In this document: one piece after another, positions 44,784-54,335 of the stretch
Position numbering within the stretch: position 1 is the stretch's first letter
Layout of the letters: every line of letters starts with the position of its first letter
The notes under the pieces: model-generated
The model's input: only the letters and a program-made list of their open reading frames with translations
Database searches by the model: none
Told to the model about the DNA's origin: nothing
Position numbers and translations under genes: made by a program
NCBI RefSeq assembly: GCF_004216535.1
Contig: NZ_SGWX01000001.1
Span: forward strand, 3,844,001 to 3,908,000
Direction: 5' to 3'
Source: Xylanimonas ulmi
Lineage (GTDB): Bacteria > Actinomycetota > Actinomycetes > Actinomycetales > Cellulomonadaceae
Length of the DNA: 64,000 nt

Positions 44784-47603
44784 TCAGCCTGCCGTGCGGT
44801 GGGTCAGGACCAGGCGGCTGCGGGTGACCAGCCAGGCGGCGGTGACCGCCAGGAGCGGCAGGCCGACGACGAGTCCGGCCAGCACGGGCCAGGGGACCAC
44901 GACGGACCAGGTGGGATCGGGTCCCCCGAAGCCGCGCGCGTCGCGGTAGCGCTCGAACAGGACGAACGCCGCCCCGAGCGCGACGCCCGAGGCCGCCCCG
45001 ACGAGGGCGCCGATCCCCGCGATCGTGCCGGCCTGGGCCGCGACCAGCCGTTTGCGGGTGCTGGGTTTGGCGCCGACGGCGGCCAGCGTCGCGAGGTCGG
45101 GCCGGGACTCCGTGGCGGCGAGCGCCGTCGCGATCCAGGCTGCGGCGAGCGCGAGCAGGCCCGCGCTCCCGGCGATGATCAGGGTGCTGAGCCACTGCGG
45201 CGCGCCGAGCTCCCGGGGCGGCCCGCCGACGCCGACGCCGACGGGCGGCCAGCCCTCCGGGGTCGTGCCGAGCTCGTCGCCGATGAGGTCGTCCAGGGTG
45301 CGCTGCTCGGCGTTGCTGAACCGGTGCGGAGTCCGGGCCAGGACGCCGCCGGTGACGACCTCGCCCCCGAGGCGCTGCGCGACCGCGGCGGGCAGGACCG
45401 GAAGGGCGGCGTTGCTCGGCCCGACGGCGTCGCCGACGCCGAGGGCGGGCGCCTCGACGACGTCCTCGCGCAGCGGTGCGCCGGTGTCGACCGCCCAGTG
45501 CTGGACGCGCAGCCGCGCGACGCCGTCGGTCTCGTCGCCCGCCAGGACGACGGCCTTGCCCGCCTCCAGGGCGGCGCGGGCCGCAGCGGCGTCGGGCAGG
45601 CCCAGCAGGTCGACGAGTCCGCCGTCGTCGACGACCGGGCCGGTGATGGCGTTGCCGACCTGGACCCACCCGCGCTCGACGTCGGGCGATCCGGTCAGCA
45701 CCGACGACCCGACGCCGTCGACATCCGGCATCCGCAGCACGGGCACAGGGTGGACGTCGACGGGCGCCGCGGCGACCTGCGCGATGGCGTCCCTGACGGC
45801 GTCGACCTGCTCGGACGTGAGCCCCTCGGCGGCGCTCGCGCTGACGAGCAGCACGTCTGGCGCCGCAGTGACGAGCTGGCTGCGGATGTCGTGCTGCGAC
45901 TGCGCGTAGCTGTAGACCAGGCCCGCCGAGGCTCCGGCGCATGCCACGAGCACGGCCGCGATGGCCGGGGAGGTGCGCGACCGGTTCCGGGCGGCGTCGC
46001 GCAGCGCGAACCGCCAGGCGAGCGGGAGGCGCCCGGCGAGGCGTCCGAGCAGGGCGATGATGCCCCCGCACGCCATGACCAGGCCGATCTCACCGATGAT
46101 GACGCCGGCGGCGAGCGCGAGCGGCTGGCGGGCGACGCCCGCGCCGATGGCGGCGCCGAATCCCGCCACGGCCAGGACGCCGCCCGCGATGGCCGGCCAA
46201 CGGCGGTGGGACGTCTCGCCGCGCCGTCCCGCGAGGACCGCGACGACGTCGGCCTTCGAGGCGCCGCGGGCCGGGAGCCAGGCCGCGACCGTGGCCAGGC
46301 CGACGCCCACGAGGCCGATGCCGAGCACGGGCGCCGTGGGAACAGCGAAGTGCCGCAGGCTCTCCGCCCCGTCCATGCGTGCGACGAGCACGGCCGCTGC
46401 GGCGATCCCGAGCAGGACGCCGGCGCTCGCGGCGGCGGCGCCGATCACGACGCCGGCGCCCAGCACCATCGCCCGGACGGTGCGCGCCGTCCCGCCGTTC
46501 GCGGCGACCACGGCCAGCGCGCGCGCCGAGCGGCGCGCGCCCACGGCGAAGGCCGGGCCGATGAGCAGCACCGCCTCGAGCAGTGCGATGGCGATGACCG
46601 CGACGACGGGCCCCCACTGCGCGATGCGGTCGAAGACCGGGCGCTCCGGTTGGCTCTGGAAGTAGGGGACCGCCGCGCGGTCGGGTGGGTTGAGCAGCAC
46701 GTCGCGGCTGACCGCGACCACGCCGACGTCGTTGAGACCGAGCACGTCGCCCCAGGTGACCGGGGTGGCGCCGCTGACGAACCAGCCGACCGCCGCGAAC
46801 GCGCTCGACAGGTCCACCACGTCCGGCGTCGTGAGCACGCCGGACGGGGGCAGGAGGAGGTCCGCGCCCTGCGGTTGGTCGGCGAGGAGCAGGCCCGAGA
46901 CGGTCGCGTCGCGGCGCTGCGCATCGGCGTCGTCCTGCGAGGTCGTCACGGTGTCGCCGACGCCGACGCCGAGCTCGTCCGCCACGATCGCCGCGATCGC
47001 CACCTCGCCGTCGCCCGGCAGGTGGCCCTCGGCCAGCGGGAACGCGGCCGCGACGGCCGGTGAGGTCGGATCGGTCTGGAGGGCGGTCGCGTAGGTGTGC
47101 AGGCGCGGGCCGTCGACCCGCAGGGCGTCCGCGGCGAACGGGACGAGGCTGTCGGCGGTGGGCAGCGCGGCGGCGACGGCGGCCTCGACGTCGGCGACCG
47201 CGGTCGTTGTCGGCGCCAGCCCGTCGGGGGCGGCGGCCGCGCCGTCGTTGGCGGAGTCCGTGGCGGGGCTCGTACCGAAGCCGATGCCGCGCGGGTCCTG
47301 GACCACGATGTCGCCGACGTACCGCAGGCTCGCCTGGAGGTCGGGGCCGAGCTCGGTGGCGACCTGCCGTTCGGGCGTGTCGCGCGCCGTCCACAGGGTG
47401 ACCGACGCGAACGTCCCGAGTGCGACGGGAAGCGTCACCATGACCGCGACCAGTGCGGTGCGGCCCTTATGACGGCGTGCGTCCCGGGCTCCGTAGCGCA
47501 GGGCCACCCGCCAGCGGCCGCGCAGGCGGGCGCCGGGGCGGCCGGGGCGCGTGCCCTCCGGGCGGGCGGCCGACCGCGAGGGCCGGTCGAGCGTCGCGGT
47601 CAT
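44784..47603 (-). CDS. FtsX-like ABC transporter permease (MacB-type, fused two-domain)
   Basis: A 939-residue membrane protein. One TM segment follows a basic N terminus (RRHKGRTALVAVMVTLPVALGTFASVTLW), then a ~290-residue outside domain, then a block of three to four TM helices typical of FtsX, a second outside domain and a final TM block that starts LIIAGSAGLLALAAAWIATAL. This duplicated layout is that of large actinobacterial FtsX permeases of MacB-like systems, which move substrates from the outer leaflet or act in mechanotransmission. The ATG overlaps the ATPase stop by 4 bases. Function is unknown; antibiotic or lipoprotein export are candidates. Confidence 0.87.
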   Translation of the reverse strand: MTATLDRPSRSAARPEGTRPGRPGARLRGRWRVALRYGARDARRHKGRTALVAVMVTLPVALGTFASVTLWTARDTPERQVATELGPDLQASLRYVGDIVVQDPRGIGFGTSPATDSANDGAAAAPDGLAPTTTAVADVEAAVAAALPTADSLVPFAADALRVDGPRLHTYATALQTDPTSPAVAAAFPLAEGHLPGDGEVAIAAIVADELGVGVGDTVTTSQDDADAQRRDATVSGLLLADQPQGADLLLPPSGVLTTPDVVDLSSAFAAVGWFVSGATPVTWGDVLGLNDVGVVAVSRDVLLNPPDRAAVPYFQSQPERPVFDRIAQWGPVVAVIAIALLEAVLLIGPAFAVGARRSARALAVVAANGGTARTVRAMVLGAGVVIGAAAASAGVLLGIAAAAVLVARMDGAESLRHFAVPTAPVLGIGLVGVGLATVAAWLPARGASKADVVAVLAGRRGETSHRRWPAIAGGVLAVAGFGAAIGAGVARQPLALAAGVIIGEIGLVMACGGIIALLGRLAGRLPLAWRFALRDAARNRSRTSPAIAAVLVACAGASAGLVYSYAQSQHDIRSQLVTAAPDVLLVSASAAEGLTSEQVDAVRDAIAQVAAAPVDVHPVPVLRMPDVDGVGSSVLTGSPDVERGWVQVGNAITGPVVDDGGLVDLLGLPDAAAARAALEAGKAVVLAGDETDGVARLRVQHWAVDTGAPLREDVVEAPALGVGDAVGPSNAALPVLPAAVAQRLGGEVVTGGVLARTPHRFSNAEQRTLDDLIGDELGTTPEGWPPVGVGVGGPPRELGAPQWLSTLIIAGSAGLLALAAAWIATALAATESRPDLATLAAVGAKPSTRKRLVAAQAGTIAGIGALVGAASGVALGAAFVLFERYRDARGFGGPDPTWSVVVPWPVLAGLVVGLPLLAVTAAWLVTRSRLVLTHRTAG

Positions 47604-48331
47604 GGCCGCGCCGCCTCGGACAGGAGCTGGTCGGGGCCGCCCGCGGCCCCGGTGTCGTCGACGACGAGCCCGTCGCGCAGGAAGACGATCCGGTCCGCCC
47701 AGGCGGCGTGCCGGGCGTCGTGGGTCACCAGCAGCCCGGACGCCCCGGCGTCGACCCGCGCGCGCAGGACGCGCATGACGGCCTCGCCGGTCACGGAGTC
47801 GAGCGCCCCGGTCGGCTCGTCGGCGAGCAGGAGCCGCCGGGGACCGACGAGCGCGCGGGCGATGGCGACGCGCTGGGCCTGGCCGCCCGACATGTCGTCG
47901 GGGAACCGGTCGGCGAGGTCGTCCAGGCCCACCTCGGCCAGCGCGGCCGTCCCGGTGGCGCGCGCCCTGCGGGCGGGCACGCCGTCGAGTTCGAGCGGCA
48001 GTGTGACGTTCTCCAGCGCGGTCAGCGCCGGAACCAGGTTGAGGTCCTGGAACACGTAGCCGACGTGCCGGCGCCGCAGGCGGGCCCGGCCCTGGGCGTC
48101 GAGGGCGCCGACGTCGTCGCGGCCCACCCGCACCGAGCCCGACGTCGGGGAGTCCAGGCCCCCGGCCAGGTGCAGCAGCGTGGACTTGCCGGAGCCGGAG
48201 GGGCCCATGACGGCGACGAGCTCGCCCATGGCGACGGTGAGGTCGACGCCGCGCAGCGCGTGCACCTCGGCCGCGCCGTGGCCGTGGACGCGGGTGACGC
48301 CGCGCATGGTGAGCATGACGGGGGAGGGCAT
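47600..48331 (-). CDS. ABC transporter ATP-binding protein (MacB/LolD type)
   Basis: A 243-residue ATPase. Walker A is GPSGSGKST, the Q-loop region is [18 protein letters not shown], the signature is MSGGQAQR, Walker B is [12 protein letters not shown] and the H-loop is [15 protein letters not shown] is characteristic of the LolD/MacB/FtsE branch that pairs with FtsX permeases. It overlaps the permease gene by 4 bases and its ATG shares one base with the PadR stop (TGATG), so PadR-ATPase-permease form a tightly coupled operon. Confidence 0.93.
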   Translation of the reverse strand: MPSPVMLTMRGVTRVHGHGAAEVHALRGVDLTVAMGELVAVMGPSGSGKSTLLHLAGGLDSPTSGSVRVGRDDVGALDAQGRARLRRRHVGYVFQDLNLVPALTALENVTLPLELDGVPARRARATGTAALAEVGLDDLADRFPDDMSGGQAQRVAIARALVGPRRLLLADEPTGALDSVTGEAVMRVLRARVDAGASGLLVTHDARHAAWADRIVFLRDGLVVDDTGAAGGPDQLLSEAARP

Positions 48332-48981
48332 CAGCGGCCTGCCTTCGGGCTCGGTGCGGGGGTGGTGGCCGCGGTGTTGGTCGGGGTCGGCTCGGCCGGC
48401 GCCGTCTCATGCGCGGGCCGGCGGGTGTGCGCGGCGCGCAGCACCGACGTCTCGACGTGGTCGAGCCACCGGACCTCGGCCTCGGCCGCGAAGATCAGCG
48501 AGTCGAGCACGAGGGACCAGGCGAGCCCGGGCCCGTCGGCGGCGGCCTCCCGCTTGAGCCGCGTGTAGTCGCGCAGCGCCCGCAGGGTCTCGGTGCGCTG
48601 CCGCTGGACGACGGACCCGACGTCAACGCCCTGGACGGTGACGGCCAGCGCGAGCTTGATGGCGAGTTCGTCGCGGGCGGGGGCGTTGCGCTCGACGGGT
48701 CGGCCCCACCAGGCCGTCGCCTCGGCGCGCCCGGCGTCGGTGAGCCGGTAGCGCTCGGCGCTCGGTCCGCCCTTCGGCGGCCGCGGAGCCTCGATCGGCG
48801 CGTGGTCATCGGGCACGGGCTCGACGAGTCCGTCGCGCTGCAGGCGCGCGAGCGTCGTGTACGCCTGCCCGATGTTGAGCGGCCACGTGCCGCCGGTGCG
48901 GGCCTCGAACTCCTGGCGAAGTTGGTAGCCGCCCATGGGCTGCTCGGTGAGGAGGGCGAGGAAGCCTTGCCTGATCGACAT
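48331..48981 (-). CDS. PadR family transcriptional regulator
   Basis: A 216-residue repressor. The N-terminal winged helix (about 5-90) has [11 protein letters not shown], the recognition region [21 protein letters not shown] and the wing [15 protein letters not shown]; a helical dimer domain (about 105-180) follows, then a ~30-residue Ala/Pro/Thr-rich tail. ATG 48981 has GGGAG upstream. It is the first gene of the ABC operon and two palindromes in its promoter region are its likely operators, so the operon is probably autoregulated and induced by the exported compound. Confidence 0.92.
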   Translation of the reverse strand: MSIRQGFLALLTEQPMGGYQLRQEFEARTGGTWPLNIGQAYTTLARLQRDGLVEPVPDDHAPIEAPRPPKGGPSAERYRLTDAGRAEATAWWGRPVERNAPARDELAIKLALAVTVQGVDVGSVVQRQRTETLRALRDYTRLKREAAADGPGLAWSLVLDSLIFAAEAEVRWLDHVETSVLRAAHTRRPAHETAPAEPTPTNTAATTPAPSPKAGR

Positions 48982-48994
48982 CGGGGTCTCCCTG

Positions 48995-49041
48995 CTTACT
49001 GGGTAAGGACGGTGCGCTGGACCCGATACTTACCGAGTAAG
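48995..49041. promoter_or_regulatory. Two PadR-type operators
   Basis: CTTAC-TGG-GTAAG (48995-49007) and CTTAC-CGA-GTAAG (49029-49041): identical 5-bp arms, different centres, centres 34 bp apart. They lie upstream of the padR start in a GC-rich region where such A+T-containing palindromes are rare. Confidence 0.75.
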
Positions 49042-49114
49042 GGCGTGACGTCAAGGGCGGCGCGGCGAGTCCGCGCAGTCTGGGACGGCGGCGATCGCCA
49101 CGCGCCGCGCTGGC

Positions 49115-49120
49115 TATGGT
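49115..49120 (+). promoter_or_regulatory. Leaderless -10 element of the DUF3817 gene
   Basis: TATGGT ending 6 bases before GTG 49127. Confidence 0.55.
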
Positions 49121-49126
49121 GTTCCC

Positions 49127-49531
49127 GTGACCGAGGTATCCACCGCGCAGGCCGCCACCGCCATCCGCAAGGCCCGGGGCGCGCTCTCCCGCTACCGCTT
49201 CATGGCGATCCTGACCGGCGTGATGCTGCTGCTGCTCACCGCCTGGTGTGTGGTCAAGTACGTCTTCGGCGACTGGTGGGGCCTCGACGTCGACGCCGTC
49301 GTCGACGCGACCTGGATCGTGGCGCCCGTGCACGGCTGGGTCTACGTCGTCTACCTCGCCACGGTGCTGCACGCGTGGTCGACCATGCGCTGGGGCTGGG
49401 GCCGGCTGGCCACGATGGTGCTGGCCGGCGTCGTGCCCGTGATGTCGTTCGTCGTCGAGCGGCGTGTGCACGCCGACGGGCAGGACAAGCTCGACGCGCT
49501 CGCCCAGCGCTACGCGGTGGCAGGCGCCTGA
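49127..49531 (+). CDS. DUF3817 domain membrane protein
   Basis: A 134-residue membrane protein with three likely hydrophobic segments (about 25-45, 62-80 and 92-110) and the DUF3817 pattern [32 protein letters not shown] and [12 protein letters not shown]. Its function is unknown, but it is often found beside guaA in actinobacteria. GTG 49127 is placed by the TATGGT hexamer 6 bases before. The guaA promoter lies in the 23-base gap that follows. Confidence 0.87.
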   Translation: MTEVSTAQAATAIRKARGALSRYRFMAILTGVMLLLLTAWCVVKYVFGDWWGLDVDAVVDATWIVAPVHGWVYVVYLATVLHAWSTMRWGWGRLATMVLAGVVPVMSFVVERRVHADGQDKLDALAQRYAVAGA

Positions 49532-49542
49532 GCGCCACGAAC

Positions 49543-49548
49543 TACGAT
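49543..49548 (+). promoter_or_regulatory. Leaderless -10 element of guaA
   Basis: TACGAT ending 6 bases before GTG 49555. Confidence 0.6.
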
Positions 49549-49554
49549 TGGCGG

Positions 49555-51144
49555 GTGACGACGCCCCCCGCTCCCGCCGTCTCGACCCCCCGCCCCGTGC
49601 TGGTGGTCGACTTCGGCGCCCAGTACGCCCAGCTCATCGCGCGCCGCGTGCGCGAGGCCAAGGTGTACTCCGAGATCGTGCCCCACAGCATGTCCGTCGC
49701 GGACATGCTCGCCAAGGACCCGGCGGCGATCGTGCTGTCGGGCGGCCCGTCGTCGGTCTACGCCGACGGCGCCCCGTCCGTCGACCCCGCGCTGTTCGAG
49801 GCGGGCGTGCCCGTCATGGGCATCTGCTACGGCTTCCAGGTCATGGCTCAGGCGCTCGGCGGCGACGTCGCGCGCACCGGCCTGAGCGAGTTCGGCGGCA
49901 CCGCCGTCGAGGTGTGCGCCACGGGCGTCCTGCTCGACGGCACCCCCGCCCACCAGAGCGCGTGGATGAGCCATGGCGACGCCGTGCGCCGCGCCCCCGA
50001 GGGCTTCGACGTGCTCGCGACGACGGCGGGCGCCCCCGTCGCGGCGTTCGAGGACCGCGAGCGGCGGCTGTTCGGCGTGCAGTGGCACCCCGAGGTGCGC
50101 CACTCCGAGTTCGGCCAGAGCGTGCTCGAGCACTTCCTGTACGACGGCGCAGGGCTGGCGCCCGACTGGACGCCCGGCAACGTCATCGCCGACCAGGTCG
50201 CCGCCATCAAGGCGCAGGTGGGCGACGCGCGCGTCATCTGCGCGCTGTCGGGCGGCGTCGACTCCGCGGTCGCCGCCGCGCTCGTGCAGCGCGCCGTCGG
50301 CGACCAGCTCACGTGCGTGCACGTCGACCACGGCCTCATGCGCGAGGGCGAGGTCGAGCAGATCGAGCGCGACTTCGTCGCCGCCACGGGCGTCAACCTC
50401 GTCGTGCGCGACGAGAGGGAGCGGTTCCTGTCGGCGCTCGCGGGCGTCACCGACCCCGAGACCAAGCGCAAGATCATCGGCCGCGAGTTCATCCGCGTGT
50501 TCGAGGACGCCCAGCGTGACATCGTCGCGCAGGCGGGCGCGCACGGCGAGGAGGTCAAGTTCCTGGTGCAGGGCACGCTGTACCCCGACGTCGTCGAGTC
50601 CGGCGGCGGCGAGGGCGCGGCCAACATCAAGTCGCACCACAACGTCGGCGGCCTGCCCGACGATCTGACGTTCGAGCTCGTCGAGCCGCTGCGGGCGCTG
50701 TTCAAGGACGAGGTGCGCGCGGTGGGCCGCGAGCTCGGTGTGCCCGAGGAGATCGTCTCGCGTCAGCCGTTCCCCGGGCCGGGCCTGGGCATCCGCATCA
50801 TCGGCGAGGTCACCGCGCACAACCTCGACATCCTGCGCCGGGCCGACGCCATCGCACGCGAGGAGCTCACCGCGGCGGGGCTCGACGGCGAGATCTGGCA
50901 GTGCCCGGTGGTGCTGCTGGCCGACGTGCGCAGCGTGGGCGTCCAGGGAGACGGGCGCACCTACGGCCACCCCGTGGTGCTGCGTCCCGTCTCGTCCGAG
51001 GACGCGATGACCGCCGACTGGACGCGCCTGCCCTACGACGTGCTCGCCACGATCTCGACGCGCATCACCAACGAGGTGCGCGAGATCAACCGCGTCGTGC
51101 TCGACGTGACGAGCAAGCCGCCGGCGACCATCGAATGGGAGTGA
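49555..51144 (+). CDS. guaA: GMP synthase (glutamine-hydrolysing)
   Basis: Converts XMP to GMP, completing the pathway begun by guaB. The 529-residue protein has a class I glutamine amidotransferase domain (about 15-210) with nucleophile Cys in [11 protein letters not shown] and the WHPEV histidine-glutamate motif, an ATP-pyrophosphatase domain with the PP-loop [13 protein letters not shown], and a C-terminal dimer domain with [14 protein letters not shown] and the conserved ending KPPATIEWE. The frame is open upstream, but GTG 49555 gives the normal length and has TACGAT 6 bases before. It overlaps no neighbour. Confidence 0.97.
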   Translation: MTTPPAPAVSTPRPVLVVDFGAQYAQLIARRVREAKVYSEIVPHSMSVADMLAKDPAAIVLSGGPSSVYADGAPSVDPALFEAGVPVMGICYGFQVMAQALGGDVARTGLSEFGGTAVEVCATGVLLDGTPAHQSAWMSHGDAVRRAPEGFDVLATTAGAPVAAFEDRERRLFGVQWHPEVRHSEFGQSVLEHFLYDGAGLAPDWTPGNVIADQVAAIKAQVGDARVICALSGGVDSAVAAALVQRAVGDQLTCVHVDHGLMREGEVEQIERDFVAATGVNLVVRDERERFLSALAGVTDPETKRKIIGREFIRVFEDAQRDIVAQAGAHGEEVKFLVQGTLYPDVVESGGGEGAANIKSHHNVGGLPDDLTFELVEPLRALFKDEVRAVGRELGVPEEIVSRQPFPGPGLGIRIIGEVTAHNLDILRRADAIAREELTAAGLDGEIWQCPVVLLADVRSVGVQGDGRTYGHPVVLRPVSSEDAMTADWTRLPYDVLATISTRITNEVREINRVVLDVTSKPPATIEWE

Positions 51145-51240
51145 TAGGGGTCACAAACCGCGCGTGACCTGGCTCTCACTGGGCGCGACATCCTCCTGGC
51201 CGATAGCGTGACTTAGGCCACTCCCAGTCAGGAGGAAGAG

Positions 51241-51831
51241 ATGTCAAGCACGGTCACCGTTCGTCCGACCCGCAGTGTTCGGGGCATCGGCCTGGTCGCG
51301 GTCGTCGCAGGGGTTGTCATGATCGTCGCGGGGATCCTGGTGTGGGCTCTGGTCGCCTCGCAGTTGGCCGACGAGAAGATCACCGTCTCCGGCGACGCGT
51401 CATTCATGGGCGGGATCTTCCAGGGCGACCGTGTCGTGGGCCCGCTGAGCGCGTTCGCCCAGGCCGACGTCATCAACCACCACGCGCTCAACGCGACCGA
51501 CGGCCAGACCTACGCCGAGCTCGGCTCGGACGACCCGCGGCGCGAGGTCGTCATGACCGCGTCGTTCCTGCGCGCCTCGCTGTTCACCTCGGTCGTGTCG
51601 TTCGGCATCTGCGCGCTCGTCATCGCACTCGGCGTGCTGTTCCTGCTGGTGGGCCTGGCGCTGCGCCGACTCGCCACCGGCCCCGAGGTCGCCATCAGCG
51701 GCGTCGGCGCGCAGGCGCTGGCGTCGGACGCCGAGGCGTACGGCCGCCACTCCGGCTCGACCGCCCCGACCACGCCGCCGTCGGCCGGCGGGGCTCCGCC
51801 CGGGGACGTGAGCGATCCCGGGCCCGTGTAA
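51241..51831 (+). CDS. Small two-TM membrane protein of unknown function
   Basis: A 196-residue protein with two hydrophobic segments, about 18-42 (GLVAVVAGVVMIVAGILVWALVA) and about 120-145 (SVVSFGICALVIALGVLFLLVGLAL), and an outside loop between them carrying SGDASFMGGIFQGDRVVGP. The tail is Pro/Ala/Gly rich. Proteins of this kind occur widely in Micrococcales, sometimes mislabelled as LigA-like ring-opening dioxygenase; there is no metal site here to support that. ATG 51241 follows AGGAGGA at a good distance. It has a strong terminator after it. Confidence 0.75.
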   Translation: MSSTVTVRPTRSVRGIGLVAVVAGVVMIVAGILVWALVASQLADEKITVSGDASFMGGIFQGDRVVGPLSAFAQADVINHHALNATDGQTYAELGSDDPRREVVMTASFLRASLFTSVVSFGICALVIALGVLFLLVGLALRRLATGPEVAISGVGAQALASDAEAYGRHSGSTAPTTPPSAGGAPPGDVSDPGPV

Positions 51832-51847
51832 GCCGCCCGATCGAGCA

Positions 51848-51881
51848 CAGGCCCCGGCCGCCGCACGGCGACCGGGGCCTG
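51848..51881. terminator. Bidirectional terminator
   Basis: A 10-bp perfect stem (51848-51857 with 51872-51881), with a further inner GCCG/CGGC pairing, between the convergent ends at 51831 and 51901. Confidence 0.8.
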
Positions 51882-51900
51882 CTCGTGAGCCGGGCGTGTC

Positions 51901-52545
51901 TCACACGCTGGGCCGCGGCTCCGTCCGCGACCGGCGCCGAGCGGCGCCCACGACCGACGCGACGACGAGCACGGCGCCCGCGGCGGCCAGCAGGTAGATC
52001 ATCGCGAGGCCGACGTCGAGGCGGGCGCCCGCGGCGACCGACAGCGCGCCCACGCCGATCGCGACGATCACAAAGCCCCACACGATCGTGCCCGTGCGCG
52101 GTGTGGTGCGAACCAACGGCGCGGGCGGGGGAGTCCATGCGGGCGCCGTGTAGCCGGGCGCGGGGTCTGCGGTCGCGTACGACGGCGTCGCGTAGGTCGG
52201 CGTCGCGTACGACGGTGTCTCATAGGACGGTGTCTCATAGGACGGTGTCTCATAGGACGGTGTCTCATAGGACGGCGTCTCGTAGGACGGCGTCGGCGCG
52301 GTGGGCTGCGACGGTGGCACGTCGAAGACCGACAGCGGGTCGTCGGCGCGGGCCGGCTCGGCGGGGAACACCTGGGTGTCGCCGGCCGGGGCCTCGACGG
52401 GGGCCCCGATCACCTCGGTCTGGCCCTCGGGGTCGGCGCCGGGCTCGATGACGGCGGGCTCGATGACGGCGGTCTCGTCCACGGCGGTCTCGTCGTGCTC
52501 GACGGCGTCGTCGGGACGCTCGTCCTGGGGGTTCTGGCTCATCAT
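51901..52545 (-). CDS. Membrane protein with Glu-Thr-Pro-Ser-Tyr repeats
   Basis: I do not recognise this 214-residue protein. An acidic N-terminal region (about 1-75) leads to some eight tandem ETPSY or ATPSY/ATPTY pentapeptides (about 85-125), then a Pro-rich linker and two hydrophobic segments (about 150-170 and 177-197) with an Arg-rich end. This looks like a cytoplasmic, disordered, repeat-bearing arm anchored in the membrane. Its ATGATG start overlaps the stop of the LiaF-like gene (TGATGATG), so the two are coupled and it may belong to the same envelope-stress module. The repeat number is encoded by a 15-bp minisatellite and could vary between strains. Confidence 0.7.
   Translation of the reverse strand: MMSQNPQDERPDDAVEHDETAVDETAVIEPAVIEPGADPEGQTEVIGAPVEAPAGDTQVFPAEPARADDPLSVFDVPPSQPTAPTPSYETPSYETPSYETPSYETPSYETPSYATPTYATPSYATADPAPGYTAPAWTPPPAPLVRTTPRTGTIVWGFVIVAIGVGALSVAAGARLDVGLAMIYLLAAAGAVLVVASVVGAARRRSRTEPRPSV
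52181..52285 (-). repeat. 15-bp minisatellite, seven units
   Basis: Seven consecutive 15-base units; four are identical (52211-52270, unit GACGGTGTCTCATAG on the plus strand) and the flanking three differ at two to four bases. They encode the pentapeptide repeats of the overlapping gene. Confidence 0.92.
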
Positions 52546-54188
52546 CAGTCCTTCTCGGTGACGGTGACGTTTCCGGCTCCGGCCGAGACGAGCAGGCGCA
52601 GGGTGGCGCCGTCATCGCTGGCCTCGTCGGAGGTGAGGTAGGCGGTCGTGGAGCCGACCCGGCTCAGGGTGCGGGTCTCGTCGTCGACGTCCCAGACGAT
52701 CTGCCCGGCCAGCAGCCGGACGTCGGCCTCGATGGCTGAGTCGGGCGGCACGACGACGGTCAGGTCGCCGGCCGTGAGCTGGATGGGCACCTCGACCGGG
52801 TCGTCGGTGGTCGCCTCGGACAGGTCCAGGCTCGACAGGTCGATGGTCGCGTCGCCGAACTGCACCCGGAACCCGCGCTCGGCCTCGCTGACCGAACGGG
52901 GCGTGAAGGTGCCCTCGCCGACGGCGACGCCGCGGCCCTCCACCCCTCGCCAGTTGCCGTGCACGTCGCGCGAGATGTGGGACAGCGGGAAGGTGTCGCC
53001 GCTCGTCCCGATGCTCCACGGGACCGCGACCACCAGGCCGACGATCGCCAGGAAGCCGAGCCAGCCGCTCGAGCGCCCACGCACGCCGCTGACCACGATC
53101 GCCGCGCCGACGATCACGAGCGCCGCGCCCACCCACGCCAGGATGGGCTCGAACCCGCCGTTGAACGGCCAGGGCAGCGTCAGCCCTGAGCGCTGCTGCG
53201 CGAGCAGGAGCGCCCCGGTCAGGAGCAGCAGGCCGAACACCACGCCGACCGTCCCCGCCCCCGCGCTGCGGGTCACGGGCTTCGAGGCGCGCTGCGCGGC
53301 GCGCTCCTGGGCGCGCTGCCGCTGGATCTCGGCGCGCGCGTGCGCCTCCTCGCGTGCGGCTCGGGCACGGGACTGCGCGGCCTGGGTCCGGGCGTTGGCG
53401 GCCTCGACGCGTGCTGCGGAGCGGGCGCGCTCGGCCTCGGCGCGCGACCAGGCGGCCTGCGCGCGGGGGTCGGCCGACGCCATGGGCGGCACGGGCGGCT
53501 GCGAGGGCAGGGGACCCGAGGGGAGCGGACCCGACGGCGGGGTGGCGGGCGCGGTGACGCCGTCGGCAGGAGCCGTGAACGCCGCGGCGCTGGTCGGCCC
53601 GAGGGGGCCGGTCGGGCCTGCGTACGAGCCCGCGTGCGGCCCGGCCTGCGCCTTGTGCCGACGGTCGCGCACGAGCCAGATCACCAGCCACACCACGCCC
53701 ACCCAGAAGGCGACCCAGAACAGCCCGACGACCCAGCCCCAGCCGTCCCACCAGAAGCCGGCGTCCCTGCTCCAGCCGATGCCGACGACGAACGCGGCGG
53801 CGGCGCCCAGCAGCGCGACGTCGAAGTCGCCGCGGATCGCCTGCTGCAGGTGGATGCGCCCGTCGCGGCGCTCGGGCAGCAACGCCCAGGCGAGCGCGTA
53901 GGCGACCAGTCCGACGCCCGTCAGGAAGAAGCTGATGAAGACGATGCCGCGCACCAGCAGCGGGTCCCAGCCGAGGCGGTGGGCGACGCCGGCGCACACG
54001 CCGCCCACCCAGCGGTCCTCGGACCGGGCCAGGCCGGAGCGACGGATCGAGTCGAAGAAGCGGTCACCGCCCGAGGGGGGCGGCCCGGGGTAGGGCTCGT
54101 ACGGCGGGCTGCCGGGAGGGACGGGCGTCCCCGCCGACGCCGCGTCCGGGCCAGTGCCCGGCTGCGGGGGGAACGGATTGGTGCTCAT
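52545..54188 (-). CDS. PspC domain protein with LiaF-like C-terminal region
   Basis: A 547-residue membrane protein. After a Pro-rich start, a PspC domain (about 50-115: ARSEDRWVGGVCAGVAHRLGWDPLLVRGIVFISFF) leads to TM helices around 75-170. A charged Ala/Arg/Glu helix (about 240-310, AEAERARSAARVEAANARTQAA) is a likely coiled coil, followed by three TM segments (about 325-400). The last ~130 residues are a beta-rich domain (VQFGDATIDLSSLDLS... LTVVVPPDSAIEADVRLLAG) like that of LiaF/VraT stress-sensing proteins. It is divergent from a PspC-containing histidine kinase and probably senses or modulates envelope stress through it. Confidence 0.82.
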   Translation of the reverse strand: MSTNPFPPQPGTGPDAASAGTPVPPGSPPYEPYPGPPPSGGDRFFDSIRRSGLARSEDRWVGGVCAGVAHRLGWDPLLVRGIVFISFFLTGVGLVAYALAWALLPERRDGRIHLQQAIRGDFDVALLGAAAAFVVGIGWSRDAGFWWDGWGWVVGLFWVAFWVGVVWLVIWLVRDRRHKAQAGPHAGSYAGPTGPLGPTSAAAFTAPADGVTAPATPPSGPLPSGPLPSQPPVPPMASADPRAQAAWSRAEAERARSAARVEAANARTQAAQSRARAAREEAHARAEIQRQRAQERAAQRASKPVTRSAGAGTVGVVFGLLLLTGALLLAQQRSGLTLPWPFNGGFEPILAWVGAALVIVGAAIVVSGVRGRSSGWLGFLAIVGLVVAVPWSIGTSGDTFPLSHISRDVHGNWRGVEGRGVAVGEGTFTPRSVSEAERGFRVQFGDATIDLSSLDLSEATTDDPVEVPIQLTAGDLTVVVPPDSAIEADVRLLAGQIVWDVDDETRTLSRVGSTTAYLTSDEASDDGATLRLLVSAGAGNVTVTEKD

Positions 54189-54323
54189 GACATCGATCCT
54201 TGCGGCCGGGGCCCTGCCGGGGCTATGGGGTGGCGCCCTGAGGCGACCCTGAACCGTCCCCTGGGGGTGGCGGCGGGACCCTGATTCTCGGCCCCGGAGG
54301 CGTGATGGGGCCGCGCGTCGTGT

Positions 54324-54329
54324 CACGAT
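54324..54329 (+). promoter_or_regulatory. Leaderless -10 element of the histidine kinase gene
   Basis: CACGAT ending 6 bases before GTG 54336; this favours 54336 over the adjacent GTG at 54333. Confidence 0.45.
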
Positions 54330-54335
54330 CGGGTG

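Noticed and set aside
51241-51831. A LigA-type aromatic ring-opening dioxygenase, a name sometimes given to such proteins
   Set aside because: The product is a two-TM protein with no metal-binding motif of extradiol dioxygenases.
52211-52270. A direct-repeat array of a mobile or CRISPR type
   Set aside because: The 15-bp units are contiguous, multiples of three and in frame with a membrane protein whose pentapeptides they encode.
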